Shown: positions 1-7,539, counted from the first letter of the stretch. The stretch is DNA of 18,506 nucleotides from an uncultured Solobacterium sp. (GCA_937895985.1 CALBKL010000155.1:1-18506); one strand, 5' to 3'. The notes: generated by a model not told the origin, from the sequence alone. Translations and numbers: made by a program.

Positions 1-924
1 TGTATCGATAGAAATATCATAATGAATTACATGTGATAGTTCATGGATATCGAGACCTCTAGCAGCTGCGTCTGTCGCAACCAATACGCGAATATCACCT
101 TTATGGAAATCGCTCATGATTGCGATACGTTTTCTCTCATCAAAATAACCAGAGAAAGCAGAACTAAGAATATTATTTCTTAGTAGTAGATCTGATAATT
201 CAATGGCTGTACTACGATGGTTTACAAATACAATTGCTGAAGTAATAGGAAGAGATTGTAGTAGAGATAGTAAAGTTGTTTTCTTATCCTCTGTTTCAAG
301 ATAGTACGAATAAATCTTTTCGTTAATGGCCATATTGCCTTGAAGTACCTCTTCAAATGGGGTATCAAAGTAAGTTTGAATCGTATCGTTTTTTGTGGCA
401 GATAAACAAATTGTTTGAACATCTTGAATTTCTTTTCGTAATTGATTTACTTCTTCTGATTGGCCAGTTGAGTAAACTTGGTCAGCTTCGTCAATGATAA
501 ACAGTGATAACTTTGAAAGATCAAAGGCACCTTGTGTATATAAATCTAATAATCTACCAGGAGTTCCAATAATGATATGAGGACGATGGCGTAGTGCATT
601 GAGTTGTCTATCGGAATCCATACCACCAATTAACGTTACGATATGCACTTTCGTATAGGAAGCTAGTAGCTTCGCCTCCAATGAGATTTGAATTGCGAGT
701 TCTCGTGTAGGAGCAACAATTAAAACAGAAGTAAAATCATCGTTGTCTTGGACTTGCTCAATCGCAGGAATGAGATAGGACGCAGTTTTTCCACTGCCTG
801 TTTTGGCTAAAACAAATAGACTTTTTCCATCTTGAATCATCGGTATAACTTTTTCCTGAATCGGTAATAGGGAATGATAGCCCATTTCATTAAGGGCATT
901 TTGTATAGAATTTGATAGTTTCAT
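1..924 (-). CDS. DEAD-box ATP-dependent RNA helicase (C-terminus outside window)
   Basis: ATP-dependent RNA helicase of superfamily 2, expected to act on structured RNA, rRNA or mRNA in the cytoplasm. The 308 residues visible hold the whole first RecA domain and part of the second: a Q-motif region ending in PIQ (21-23), motif I AKTGSGKT (40-47), PTREL (72-76), TPGR (121-124), motif II DEAD (145-148), motif III SAT (175-177) and motif V ATDAAARGLDI (283-293). Motif VI (HRxGR) and any C-terminal tail lie beyond position 1. The start is the ATG at 924: an in-frame TAA lies one codon upstream (GAT TAA GCC ATG), and the next Met (residue 14) would cut the Q-motif region. There is no Shine-Dalgarno sequence, and a -10 element sits only 6 bp upstream. 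Divergent from mnmE. The subfamily (CshA, CshB or other) cannot be decided without the C-terminus. Confidence 0.95.
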   Translation of the reverse strand, partial: MKLSNSIQNALNEMGYHSLLPIQEKVIPMIQDGKSLFVLAKTGSGKTASYLIPAIEQVQDNDDFTSVLIVAPTRELAIQISLEAKLLASYTKVHIVTLIGGMDSDRQLNALRHRPHIIIGTPGRLLDLYTQGAFDLSKLSLFIIDEADQVYSTGQSEEVNQLRKEIQDVQTICLSATKNDTIQTYFDTPFEEVLQGNMAINEKIYSYYLETEDKKTTLLSLLQSLPITSAIVFVNHRSTAIELSDLLLRNNILSSAFSGYFDERKRIAIMSDFHKGDIRVLVATDAAARGLDIHELSHVIHYDISIDT

Positions 925-930
925 GGCTTA

Positions 931-939
931 ATCTTAGCA
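931..939 (-). promoter_or_regulatory. Extended -10 promoter of the helicase gene
   Basis: Reading the minus strand, TGC-TAAGAT is an extended -10 (TGn plus TAAGAT, 5 of 6 against TATAAT), with a weak TCAGCA 17 bp upstream. The -10 hexamer ends 6 bp before the helicase ATG, so the usual +1 position falls on the A of the start codon. Together with the missing Shine-Dalgarno this predicts a leaderless or nearly leaderless transcript. This is a sequence prediction only. Confidence 0.5.
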
Positions 940-965
940 CACATTAAAAAAACTGCTGAGTTAAC

Positions 966-994
966 ATGCAAGGAGTTGATAAAACTAGTACAAT
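966..994 (+). promoter_or_regulatory. Candidate promoter of the mnmE-prs operon
   Basis: TACAAT at 989-994 (5 of 6 to the -10 consensus) has ATGCAA at 966-971 as a poor -35, 17 bp apart. Predicted start is near 1001, giving a short leader that holds the Shine-Dalgarno GGAGGG at 1009-1014. A closer TTGATA at 976-981 is too near the -10 (7 bp) to be its partner. The 95 bp between the helicase and mnmE hold both divergent promoters and nothing else recognisable. Confidence 0.4.
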
Positions 995-1019
995 AATAGT
1001 GGAAAACTGGAGGGACAGC

Positions 1020-2345
1020 ATGTTTCAGGATACTATAGCCGCAATCGCCACTGCGGATGCGATGGGAGCCATCTCCGTCATTCGTATTTCTGGTAGTGAC
1101 GCAATTCAAATCGTTACCGATTTAACAGGTAAAGATTTTAGTAATGCCAAGGGATATACAATCCATTACGCAACTATCAAAGAAGGAAATGAATCTGTTG
1201 ACGAAGTACTCGTCAGTCTTTTCCGTGCACCAAAATCATATACTGGTGAAGATGTTGTGGAAATCTCTTGTCATGGTGGCGTCTATATTACAAGAAAAGT
1301 ATTGTCCCTGATACTTGGTGCAGGTGCACGTATGGCACGACGTGGAGAATTTACGGAACGCGCGTTCCTTAGCGGAAAGATGGACTTATCGCAAGCAGAA
1401 GGTATCAATGACTTAATTTGGGCTAAGGATGAAATTAACGCAAAGAGCGCAATTCATTCATTAAAAGGATCTGTCGCAAAACTAATGCGACCATTGGAAG
1501 AAGATTTAACACAAATCATTTCCAATATCGAAGTAAATATTGATTATCCAGAATATGATGATGTACATCAATTAACCGAGGAGGAAATTCTTCCAAAGGC
1601 AGAGAAGTGGATTGATGATATTCATAAGATCATCGTGACAGCCCAACAATCGGCAGTGATTAAAGAAGGAATTAATACCGTTATCTTGGGTAGACCAAAT
1701 GTTGGTAAGTCCTCCTTATTGAATGCGTTATTAGAAGAAGATAAAGCAATCGTTACGGATGTGGCCGGAACGACAAGAGACCTTGTGGAAGGAACTGTAC
1801 GACTAAATGGTATCACGCTAAACTTAATCGATACTGCAGGTATTCGTAAGAGTGATGATGCGATTGAACAGATTGGTATTACCAAATCCTTACAAGCGTT
1901 AGAAAAGGCACAACTTGTGATTGTTGTATTAGATGGTTCCGAGGAATTAACCGAAGAAGATCAAGAATTATTAGAGAAGACAAAGAATCATAATCGTATT
2001 GTTGTATATAATAAGAAAGATAAGGATAGTATGCATGCAGGTATATCTATCAGTGCTATCCAGAAGGATATTACAGAACTAACAAATGCGATTGTTGAGA
2101 AATATCATAGTGAATATATCGCAGCCAATAGCGATACATTAAATAACGAAAGACAGATTGGTTATGCTTTGCAGGCAGAACAAGCAATGAACGATGCAGT
2201 AAATGCATTACATGCAGGTATGGAGCTTGACTTAGTAACAATCGATTTAGAAAAAGCGTGGACTGCATTACGACAGATCACTGGAAAGGCAGGCAAAGAA
2301 GATCTCTTAGATGAAATCTTCTCACGCTTCTGTTTAGGGAAATAA
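1020..2345 (+). CDS. mnmE: tRNA modification GTPase MnmE (TrmE)
   Basis: GTPase that, with MnmG, adds the (carboxymethyl)aminomethyl group at C5 of the wobble uridine of tRNAs reading NNA/NNG codons, using a tetrahydrofolate one-carbon unit. The 441-residue protein has the N-terminal folate-binding domain (about 1-118), an all-helical middle, and an inserted G domain: G1 GRPNVGKS (224-231), TTRD (251-254), DTAG (271-274) and NKKD (331-334). It ends with FCLGK (437-441), carrying the conserved cysteine of the C-[IL]-G-K tail. Length is near the usual 450-460. The ATG at 1020 follows GGAGGG by 5 bp and gives the expected MFQDTIAAIAT start; an in-frame ATG at 966 has no such support. First gene of the operon, followed by tatD after 1 bp. 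mnmG is not next to it here. Confidence 0.97.
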   Translation: MFQDTIAAIATADAMGAISVIRISGSDAIQIVTDLTGKDFSNAKGYTIHYATIKEGNESVDEVLVSLFRAPKSYTGEDVVEISCHGGVYITRKVLSLILGAGARMARRGEFTERAFLSGKMDLSQAEGINDLIWAKDEINAKSAIHSLKGSVAKLMRPLEEDLTQIISNIEVNIDYPEYDDVHQLTEEEILPKAEKWIDDIHKIIVTAQQSAVIKEGINTVILGRPNVGKSSLLNALLEEDKAIVTDVAGTTRDLVEGTVRLNGITLNLIDTAGIRKSDDAIEQIGITKSLQALEKAQLVIVVLDGSEELTEEDQELLEKTKNHNRIVVYNKKDKDSMHAGISISAIQKDITELTNAIVEKYHSEYIAANSDTLNNERQIGYALQAEQAMNDAVNALHAGMELDLVTIDLEKAWTALRQITGKAGKEDLLDEIFSRFCLGK

Positions 2346-2346
2346 G

Positions 2347-3141
2347 ATGAGTGAATTACATTATGTAGATACCCATTGTCATTTGATGGGAGAAGAGTTT
2401 CAAGAAGATTTAGAAGAAGTTATCGCACGCTGTAAAGAAAAGCATGTGGATAAATTAATGATTATTACACTATCACTAGAAGAAACAAAACGAGCAATCG
2501 AATTTGTTAAACGTAACCCAGAAAACTACAAGGTTGCGGCGGGTATCTTTCCAGAAGATGTGACGAAGATAGATGAAAAATATTGGAATGAATTTTGTGA
2601 GTTAGCCAAAAATCCAATGGTAACTGCGATTGGAGAGATTGGGCTAGAGTACCACTGGGTTACAGATGAAACTGATCGTGCTGTACAACGTGAGTACTTT
2701 GCAAAGTTAATCGAACTTGCTAGAGAAGTAAATAAACCAATCTTGGTACATTCTAGAGATGCTATGCAAGATACCTTCGATATCATGAAGAAACATCACT
2801 GGAAGGGATTATTACATTGTTTCCCTGGTTCAAAAGAGATGGCAAAAGAATTTACGAAGTTAGGATACTATATCGCACTTGGGGGCGCGTTAACATTCAA
2901 AAACGCAAGACATGCTGTAGATGTGGTAGAGACTATCGACTTAAACTACTTACTGAGTGAAACAGATGCACCATACATGGCACCAGTTCCAGTCCGTGGA
3001 ACTCGAAATGAACCATCCAATATTCCATACATTGTAGAAAAGATGGCAGAGATTCGAAATATTTCAGTTGAAGATATGGCTGCACAAATCGATGCCAACT
3101 GGACTAGATTCCTGGAGGAAGCTGATGGATCGCATTCATGA
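2347..3141 (+). CDS. tatD: TatD-family metal-dependent hydrolase/deoxyribonuclease
   Basis: Amidohydrolase-fold, metal-dependent phosphoesterase of the TatD (YabD/YcfH) family, for which 3'-5' DNase activity has been shown in members. In the 264 residues the metal ligands are all visible: HxH in DTHCH (His10, His12), Glu97 in GEIG, His135 in VHSRD, His157 in HCFPG and Asp207 in SETDAP. Two deviations: the usual G-x-H-P motif reads GIFPE (Phe68 in place of His), and GEIGLD reads GEIGLE. Both are outside the metal-ligand set. It starts 1 bp after the mnmE stop, and its end overlaps the rnmV start by 17 bp. The tatD-rnmV-rsmA neighbourhood is the conserved Bacillota order. Confidence 0.93.
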   Translation: MSELHYVDTHCHLMGEEFQEDLEEVIARCKEKHVDKLMIITLSLEETKRAIEFVKRNPENYKVAAGIFPEDVTKIDEKYWNEFCELAKNPMVTAIGEIGLEYHWVTDETDRAVQREYFAKLIELAREVNKPILVHSRDAMQDTFDIMKKHHWKGLLHCFPGSKEMAKEFTKLGYYIALGGALTFKNARHAVDVVETIDLNYLLSETDAPYMAPVPVRGTRNEPSNIPYIVEKMAEIRNISVEDMAAQIDANWTRFLEEADGSHS

Positions 3142-3658
3142 GATAATTGTTGTAGAAGGTAGACACGATACACAACAATTAAAGAAATACTTTGATTGTG
3201 AAACGATAGAGACAGGTGGCAGCAGTATCGATGATAAAGTCATTGAACAGATTCGCTATGCTGCAGGCACACGAGGTGTAATTGTCTTTACAGATCCAGA
3301 TACACCAGGGAATCAAATTCGTCATATTATTAATCAGCATGTTCCTAACTGTAAGAATGCGTTTGTTGAGAAGCGTAATGCACGTACAGAGAAGAAGGTT
3401 GGTATTGAACATGCGGATAAAGATACATTGTGGAATGCATTACAGAATGTTGTAACTATCACTGATAAACCAAAAGGTAATTTAACGATGAGCGACTTAT
3501 TTGAACTCGGTTTAAGTGGGCAATCAGACAGTGCGGAAATCCGACGTAAAGTTGGAGAATACTACCATGTTGGTGATGGTAATGCGAAAACCATGCTTGC
3601 AAGGCTAAATTGCATTGCGGTTTGCAAAGAGGAATTACGAGAGGTTATAGATAAATGA
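3125..3658 (+). CDS. rnmV: Ribonuclease M5 (5S rRNA maturation)
   Basis: Endonuclease that cuts the 5S rRNA precursor to its mature ends on the ribosomal protein-bound precursor; characteristic of Bacillota. The 177-residue protein is mostly a TOPRIM domain: the catalytic glutamate is in VVEGR (Glu11) and the DxD pair in TDPDTPG (Asp57, Asp59). The remaining 80 or so residues form the usual small C-terminal region. The ATG at 3125 is chosen because GGAGG at 3114-3118 lies 6 bp before it and the protein then begins MDRIHEIIVVEG. The open frame reaches back to 3068, but that part lies inside tatD and has no family match I recognise. Its 5' end overlaps tatD, and its TGA overlaps the rsmA ATG (ATGA), so translation is likely coupled. 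Confidence 0.93.
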   Translation: MDRIHEIIVVEGRHDTQQLKKYFDCETIETGGSSIDDKVIEQIRYAAGTRGVIVFTDPDTPGNQIRHIINQHVPNCKNAFVEKRNARTEKKVGIEHADKDTLWNALQNVVTITDKPKGNLTMSDLFELGLSGQSDSAEIRRKVGEYYHVGDGNAKTMLARLNCIAVCKEELREVIDK

Positions 3659-4497
3659 AAAAATTAATTTCAACCCCGTCTCGTACAAAAGAGATACTAG
3701 ATCAATTTGGATTACGAGCGAAGAAGGGATTTGGCCAGAACTTTTTAGTTGATCCAATTATCGTAGAACGCTGTGCTGAAATGTCACATTGCGAAGGTGC
3801 AGTCATCGAAATTGGTCCAGGCATAGGAAGTTTAACCGAACAACTCGCAATGCATGCACAACACGTACTTGCATTTGAGATAGATGAAGGTCTAATTCCA
3901 GTACTACAACATACTTTAGAAGACTATTCCAATGTAGAGATTATCCTACAGGATTTCTTAACATGTGATTTAGATGAAGTTGTACATGCATTAAAAGAAA
4001 AGTATAAAACCGTATCTGTATGTGCAAATCTTCCATACTACATTACGACTCCAGTACTATTTAAGATATTTGAAAATCCAGATATCTCTTATATTACGGT
4101 TATGGTACAAAAGGAAGTCGGTGACCGCTTTGTCGCAAAACCAAAAGATCCTGAATACAATGCCTTATCTGTAGAGGGGCAGTATCTATTCGATATCAAG
4201 CGTTTATTTACAGTACCAGGTAGATCCTTTAATCCTTCCCCTGCTGTCGATAGTGTCATCATTCAATTCGCCAGAAAGAATCATGACGCAAGTAATGAAG
4301 AGATTCGAGACTTCTTTGAACTGGTAAGAGCCTGTTTCAAGCAACGTCGTAAAACCATTTACAACAATCTGAAAGAATATGTAGATGATGGTACTAAGGC
4401 AATAGAGATACTAGAGAAGGCTAATATTCCAGCCAATAAACGTGCCCAGGAATTAACCATCGATGAATTAAAACAAATTCATGAGGTCATGAAATGA
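3655..4497 (+). CDS. rsmA: 16S rRNA (adenine1518/1519-N6)-dimethyltransferase RsmA (KsgA)
   Basis: SAM-dependent enzyme that dimethylates the two adjacent adenines in the helix 45 loop of 16S rRNA late in 30S assembly. Over 280 residues it shows GQNFLVDP (27-34), the SAM-binding motif I IEIGPGIGSLT (51-61), the acidic residue at the end of the next strand (FEID, 74-77) and the catalytic motif NLPYYIT (125-131). The C-terminal part carries the rRNA-binding helices of the family. Length is typical. It overlaps rnmV by 4 bp upstream and ispE by 4 bp downstream (ATGA junctions). No sign of truncation. Confidence 0.96.
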   Translation: MKKLISTPSRTKEILDQFGLRAKKGFGQNFLVDPIIVERCAEMSHCEGAVIEIGPGIGSLTEQLAMHAQHVLAFEIDEGLIPVLQHTLEDYSNVEIILQDFLTCDLDEVVHALKEKYKTVSVCANLPYYITTPVLFKIFENPDISYITVMVQKEVGDRFVAKPKDPEYNALSVEGQYLFDIKRLFTVPGRSFNPSPAVDSVIIQFARKNHDASNEEIRDFFELVRACFKQRRKTIYNNLKEYVDDGTKAIEILEKANIPANKRAQELTIDELKQIHEVMK

Positions 4498-5336
4498 AAG
4501 AACGAGCATACGCAAAAATAAATCTATGTTTAGATGTTGTGGGAAAACGTGAAGATGGTTACCATGATTTAAAAATGATTATGGTTCCAATCAATTTCTA
4601 CGATGTTTTAGAAATGGAATTTGCAAAACAAACAACACTAGAGTTAAATCGAGACTACTTACCAATCAATGATAAGAATACAATTATCAAAGCGATTCAT
4701 ATCATGCAGGAAAAGTATAATATCACAGAAGAATTCTGTTGTCGTTTGGAGAAACATATTCCTACAAGAGCTGGTCTTGCGGGTGGTAGTGCAGATGCGG
4801 CTGCCGCAATACGTATGATTAATCGCATGTGTAATCTAAATCTTACAAAAGAGGAGATGATTGCGGTGGGTAAAGAAGTTGGTGCAGATGTACCATTCTG
4901 TATCCTCAATCGACCTGCATTTGTGGAAGGGGTTGGTGAGAAGATAACAACATTCTTATGTAAACCAGATTTCTCATTATTGTTGATTAAGCCACGCAAG
5001 GGTGTATCGACTGCTGAAGCCTTCCACATCGTGGATGAACAAGAAGGAATTCATCCTGATTGTAAAGCAATGCAAGAAGCGCTGGAATACAATGATTATG
5101 ATGGCATCATCAGTAGTTTAGGTAACTCGATGGAAAATGCCGCAATGACACTTGTGCCAGAAATCCGAAAGGCCAAAAAAGATTTATTGGACTTAGGATT
5201 TGATGGTGTGTTGATGTCAGGCAGTGGTTCAACTGTATTTGGTATTACAAAAGATGTAGAGTTATTGGACCGTTCCATTGATATATTAAAAAAGAAGAAA
5301 TACTTTGTCAGAAAGACAACAGTACATACGCGATAA
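4494..5336 (+). CDS. ispE: 4-diphosphocytidyl-2-C-methyl-D-erythritol kinase IspE
   Basis: GHMP kinase that phosphorylates CDP-methylerythritol in the MEP pathway to IPP and DMAPP, so this organism probably makes isoprenoids by the non-mevalonate route. Visible in 280 residues: the start YAKINLCLDV with Lys9, the GHMP ATP loop PTRAGLAGGSADAA (90-103), the catalytic aspartate in GADVPF (Asp132), and the C-terminal glycine motif MSGSGSTVFG. Length is normal. It overlaps rsmA by 4 bp. A small perfect inverted repeat (CATGC-tt-GCATG, 5339-5350) lies just after the stop; it has no T-run and is not a convincing terminator, so transcription probably continues to glmU. Confidence 0.95.
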   Translation: MKERAYAKINLCLDVVGKREDGYHDLKMIMVPINFYDVLEMEFAKQTTLELNRDYLPINDKNTIIKAIHIMQEKYNITEEFCCRLEKHIPTRAGLAGGSADAAAAIRMINRMCNLNLTKEEMIAVGKEVGADVPFCILNRPAFVEGVGEKITTFLCKPDFSLLLIKPRKGVSTAEAFHIVDEQEGIHPDCKAMQEALEYNDYDGIISSLGNSMENAAMTLVPEIRKAKKDLLDLGFDGVLMSGSGSTVFGITKDVELLDRSIDILKKKKYFVRKTTVHTR

Positions 5337-5369
5337 ATCATGCTTGCATGAAATATAGGAGGAAATAAA

Positions 5370-6311
5370 ATGAAGAATGCAATTATTATGGCGGGTGGTA
5401 AAGGAACTCGCATGCACTCAGAATTGCCAAAGGTATTACATAAGATTCTAGAAGTACCAATGTTAGGTATGGTAATCAATAGCTTAAAGAAGTCTGGTAC
5501 AGAAAGAATTGTATGTGTAGTTGGTTATAAGCACGAAGAAGTTGAAACTGCGATGGCTGGAAAGTGTGAGTTTGCGGTACAAGAACCACAGCTTGGAACA
5601 GGACATGCGGTTATGCAGGCACAACAGCTCGCTAATGAAGATGGTATTACTCTAGTTGCTAGTGGAGATACACCTTGCGTAAAACCAGAAACATACCAGA
5701 AATTATATGATTTGATTGGTGATGCGGATATGGCAGTACTCACTGCAATTCCGGAAGACAATGGAGCATATGGTCGTGTCATTCGTAATGCGGATGGAAC
5801 AGTTGAAAAGATTGTTGAGTTCAAAGATGCAAATGATGCGGAAAAGGCAGTACGTGAAATTAACACAGGTATCTATGCCTTCAATAACCAATCTCTATTT
5901 GAAGGTCTCAAGCATTTGAATAACAACAATGCCCAGAACGAATACTATCTAACAGATTTAGTTGAGATTTTAAAGAAACTAGGTAAGAAGGTTGTAGCAA
6001 TTCCATGTGATGATTGGCAAGAAGTACAAGGTATCAACGGTAATGTTGAGTTAGCACACGCCGCAAAATACATGCAAGAGAGAATCAACACAGAGTGGTT
6101 GAAGAAGGGTGTTACAATCTATGATCCTAATACAACATATATTGGACCAAATGTAACATTTGGGACTGATGTAATTATCCATCCTAATACATATCTATAT
6201 GGAGATGTAACTGTTGAAGATTACGCAGAAATTTTACCAGGCACATGGTTAGAAGACACAAATGTTTCAAAAGCTGAAACAGTCGGACCATTTGTACGCC
6301 GTAAGGGTTGA
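5370..6311 (+). CDS. glmU: UDP-N-acetylglucosamine pyrophosphorylase, GlmU form lacking most of the acetyltransferase domain
   Basis: Makes UDP-GlcNAc from GlcNAc-1-phosphate and UTP for peptidoglycan and other cell-envelope glycans. The N-terminal uridyltransferase domain is complete: MAGGKGTRM (7-15), QLGTGHA (74-80), SGDTP with Asp100, NTGIYAF (165-171) and NEYYLTD (190-196). A left-handed beta-helix begins near residue 248 but stops after about 60 residues, at VGPFVRRKG. Full GlmU is about 455 residues; this one has 313, and the coil that holds the acetyl-CoA site and catalytic histidine is missing. The 67 bp to prs contain no remnant of the missing part, so this is not a simple recent frameshift. 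A strong AGGAGG (5358-5363) precedes the ATG. The ispE-glmU-prs order is conserved in Bacillota. Confidence 0.93.
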   Translation: MKNAIIMAGGKGTRMHSELPKVLHKILEVPMLGMVINSLKKSGTERIVCVVGYKHEEVETAMAGKCEFAVQEPQLGTGHAVMQAQQLANEDGITLVASGDTPCVKPETYQKLYDLIGDADMAVLTAIPEDNGAYGRVIRNADGTVEKIVEFKDANDAEKAVREINTGIYAFNNQSLFEGLKHLNNNNAQNEYYLTDLVEILKKLGKKVVAIPCDDWQEVQGINGNVELAHAAKYMQERINTEWLKKGVTIYDPNTTYIGPNVTFGTDVIIHPNTYLYGDVTVEDYAEILPGTWLEDTNVSKAETVGPFVRRKG

Positions 6312-6378
6312 CGAATAGTTATAAAACATCTTTAATTAATAAGGATATACAACATTCATATGGGAGAAGAGGAAAATC

Positions 6379-7353
6379 ATGGTTAAGGAAACTGTCGTAT
6401 TCGCTCTAACATCAAGCACCGATCTAGCAGCGTCTATTTGTAAGCATTTGGGATTACCTTTAGGTAAAATCAAGGTTGAACATTTCGCAGATGGTGAGAT
6501 TTTAGTCGAACCACAAGAATCTGTCAGAGGTCGTTCTGTTTTCATCATTCAGTCAACATGTAACCCAGTATCAGAGCGTTTAATGGAAGTTCTCATCTGC
6601 ATCGATGCATGTAGACGTGCAAGTGCCGGAGAAATTAACGTTATTATGCCTTATTACGGATATGCTCGTCAGGATCGTAAAGCAAAACCACGTCAGCCAA
6701 TTACATCGAAGTTAGTTGCAAACCTATTACAGGTTGCAGGAGCTAACCGTGTTGTAACATTTGACTTACATGCAGCACAGATTCAGGGCTACTTCGATAT
6801 TCCTATCGATGATATTACAGCAGTACCGATGCTTGCTAGTTACTTCAAGGGTCTACAAATTCCAAAGGATGAATTAGTCGTTGTTTCACCAGACCATGGT
6901 GGAGTTACACGTGCTAGAAGAGTGGCTGATTTATTAGATGCACCTATCGCAATTATTGATAAGCGTCGTCCAAAGCCAAATATGGTAGAAGCGCAGAACA
7001 TCATTGGTGATGTAAAGGATAAGACATGCATCGTGATTGATGATATCTGTGATACAGCAGGTTCCCTTGTAGCCGGTTGCGAAATCTTAAAGCGTCATGG
7101 TGCTAAGGATATCTATACTGGAATTACACATGGTGTATTCTCACGTGATGCGATTGCGAAGATTGAAAACTCACCAATCACAAAGATGGTGATTACAGAT
7201 ACAATTCCACTTCGTGAAGACCAGAAGACATGTACAACAAAGATTCAAGTATTATCTATCGCTGAAATGCTTGCGAATACAATCGAATCAATCGAAAATC
7301 ATACACCTGTATCCAAGGTATATGAAGAATACTCATTCGACAGTTTTAAATAA
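6379..7353 (+). CDS. prs: Ribose-phosphate pyrophosphokinase (PRPP synthetase)
   Basis: Transfers pyrophosphate from ATP to ribose-5-phosphate to give PRPP for purine, pyrimidine, NAD, histidine and tryptophan synthesis. The 324-residue protein has the class I pattern: FADGE near residue 37, YARQDRK in the flexible-loop region, FDLHAAQIQG (from Phe128) with the metal-site histidine, and the PRPP-binding loop DDICDTAGS (221-229; more often DDIIDTAGT). AGAGGA at 6368-6373 precedes the ATG by 5 bp. Last gene of the housekeeping block. A TATACA at 6346-6351 could be a weak internal -10, but no -35 supports it. No terminator hairpin is visible in the first 75 bp after the stop; the first one is the LicT-controlled terminator at 7454-7515. 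Confidence 0.97.
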   Translation: MVKETVVFALTSSTDLAASICKHLGLPLGKIKVEHFADGEILVEPQESVRGRSVFIIQSTCNPVSERLMEVLICIDACRRASAGEINVIMPYYGYARQDRKAKPRQPITSKLVANLLQVAGANRVVTFDLHAAQIQGYFDIPIDDITAVPMLASYFKGLQIPKDELVVVSPDHGGVTRARRVADLLDAPIAIIDKRRPKPNMVEAQNIIGDVKDKTCIVIDDICDTAGSLVAGCEILKRHGAKDIYTGITHGVFSRDAIAKIENSPITKMVITDTIPLREDQKTCTTKIQVLSIAEMLANTIESIENHTPVSKVYEEYSFDSFK

Positions 7354-7379
7354 GAGATACAAAAAAAATAAAAATACTA

Positions 7380-7408
7380 TTGCAATTGAAAGCGGTACCA
7401 GCTATACT
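7380..7408 (+). promoter_or_regulatory. Promoter of the beta-glucoside operon
   Basis: TTGCAA (7380-7385) and TATACT (7403-7408) are spaced by exactly 17 bp, a good sigma-A promoter. The predicted start is near 7415, leaving a leader of about 125 nt that contains the RAT and terminator. Confidence 0.75.
7387..7400 (+). promoter_or_regulatory. cre box (CcpA operator) between -35 and -10
   Basis: TGAAAGCGGTACCA matches the cre consensus TGWNANCGNTNWCA at 13 of 14 positions (the W at position 12 is C). It lies wholly in the promoter spacer, where CcpA binding would block RNA polymerase. This predicts repression of the operon by preferred sugars. Confidence 0.7.
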
Positions 7409-7428
7409 TACAGTGTAATACAAATTAA

Positions 7429-7465
7429 GACTTGTTACTTAATCTAAGCTATTAAGGCAAATTCT
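7429..7465 (+). promoter_or_regulatory. RAT: ribonucleic antiterminator site for LicT
   Basis: GACTTGTTACTT and AGGCAAATTCT resemble the two halves of the BglG/SacY/LicT RAT (GGATTGTTACTG ... AGGCAAAACCT). They fold as CTTAAT/ATTAAG (7438-7443 with 7451-7456) above a lower stem with one mismatch. The 3' half is also the first arm of the terminator, the standard mutually exclusive arrangement. The gene directly downstream encodes a protein of this antiterminator family. Confidence 0.8.
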
Positions 7466-7515
7466 TACGTTAGTTTATCTGAGGCGGTAAACTAAATGTT
7501 TGAGTTTGCCTTTTT
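7454..7515 (+). terminator. Conditional terminator in the licT leader
   Basis: AAGGCAAATTC (7454-7464) pairs with GAGTTTGCCTT (7502-7512, one G-U), and the inner arms TTAGTTTA/TAAACTAA pair perfectly, followed by a T-run at 7511-7515. It overlaps the RAT 3' half, so LicT bound to the RAT would prevent it forming. It is also the first terminator seen downstream of prs. Confidence 0.85.
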
Positions 7516-7539
7516 AATTTGTATTAGGGAAGGAGAATC

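Noticed and set aside
966..1019. Upstream in-frame extension of mnmE to an ATG at 966
   Set aside because: No Shine-Dalgarno there; it lies in the promoter region, and MnmE normally starts at the M-x-x-D-T-I-A-A-I sequence, which follows GGAGGG.
3068..3124. Longer rnmV start inside tatD
   Set aside because: The ATG at 3125 has GGAGG 6 bp upstream and gives the normal RNase M5 N-terminus.
5339..5350. Hairpin CATGC-tt-GCATG after ispE as a terminator
   Set aside because: The loop is only 2 nt and there is no T-run; glmU follows within 33 bp.
5096..5479. 127-codon open frame on the minus strand across the ispE-glmU junction
   Set aside because: Antisense of two recognised genes with no ribosome binding site or family signature.
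6346..6351. Internal promoter before prs (TATACA)
   Set aside because: No acceptable -35 at 16-18 bp; the region is simply AT-rich.
7214..7447. 77-codon plus-strand frame over the prs end and bgl promoter
   Set aside because: It lies in another frame of prs and runs through the promoter and RAT; its lysine-rich composition is that of AT-rich non-coding DNA.
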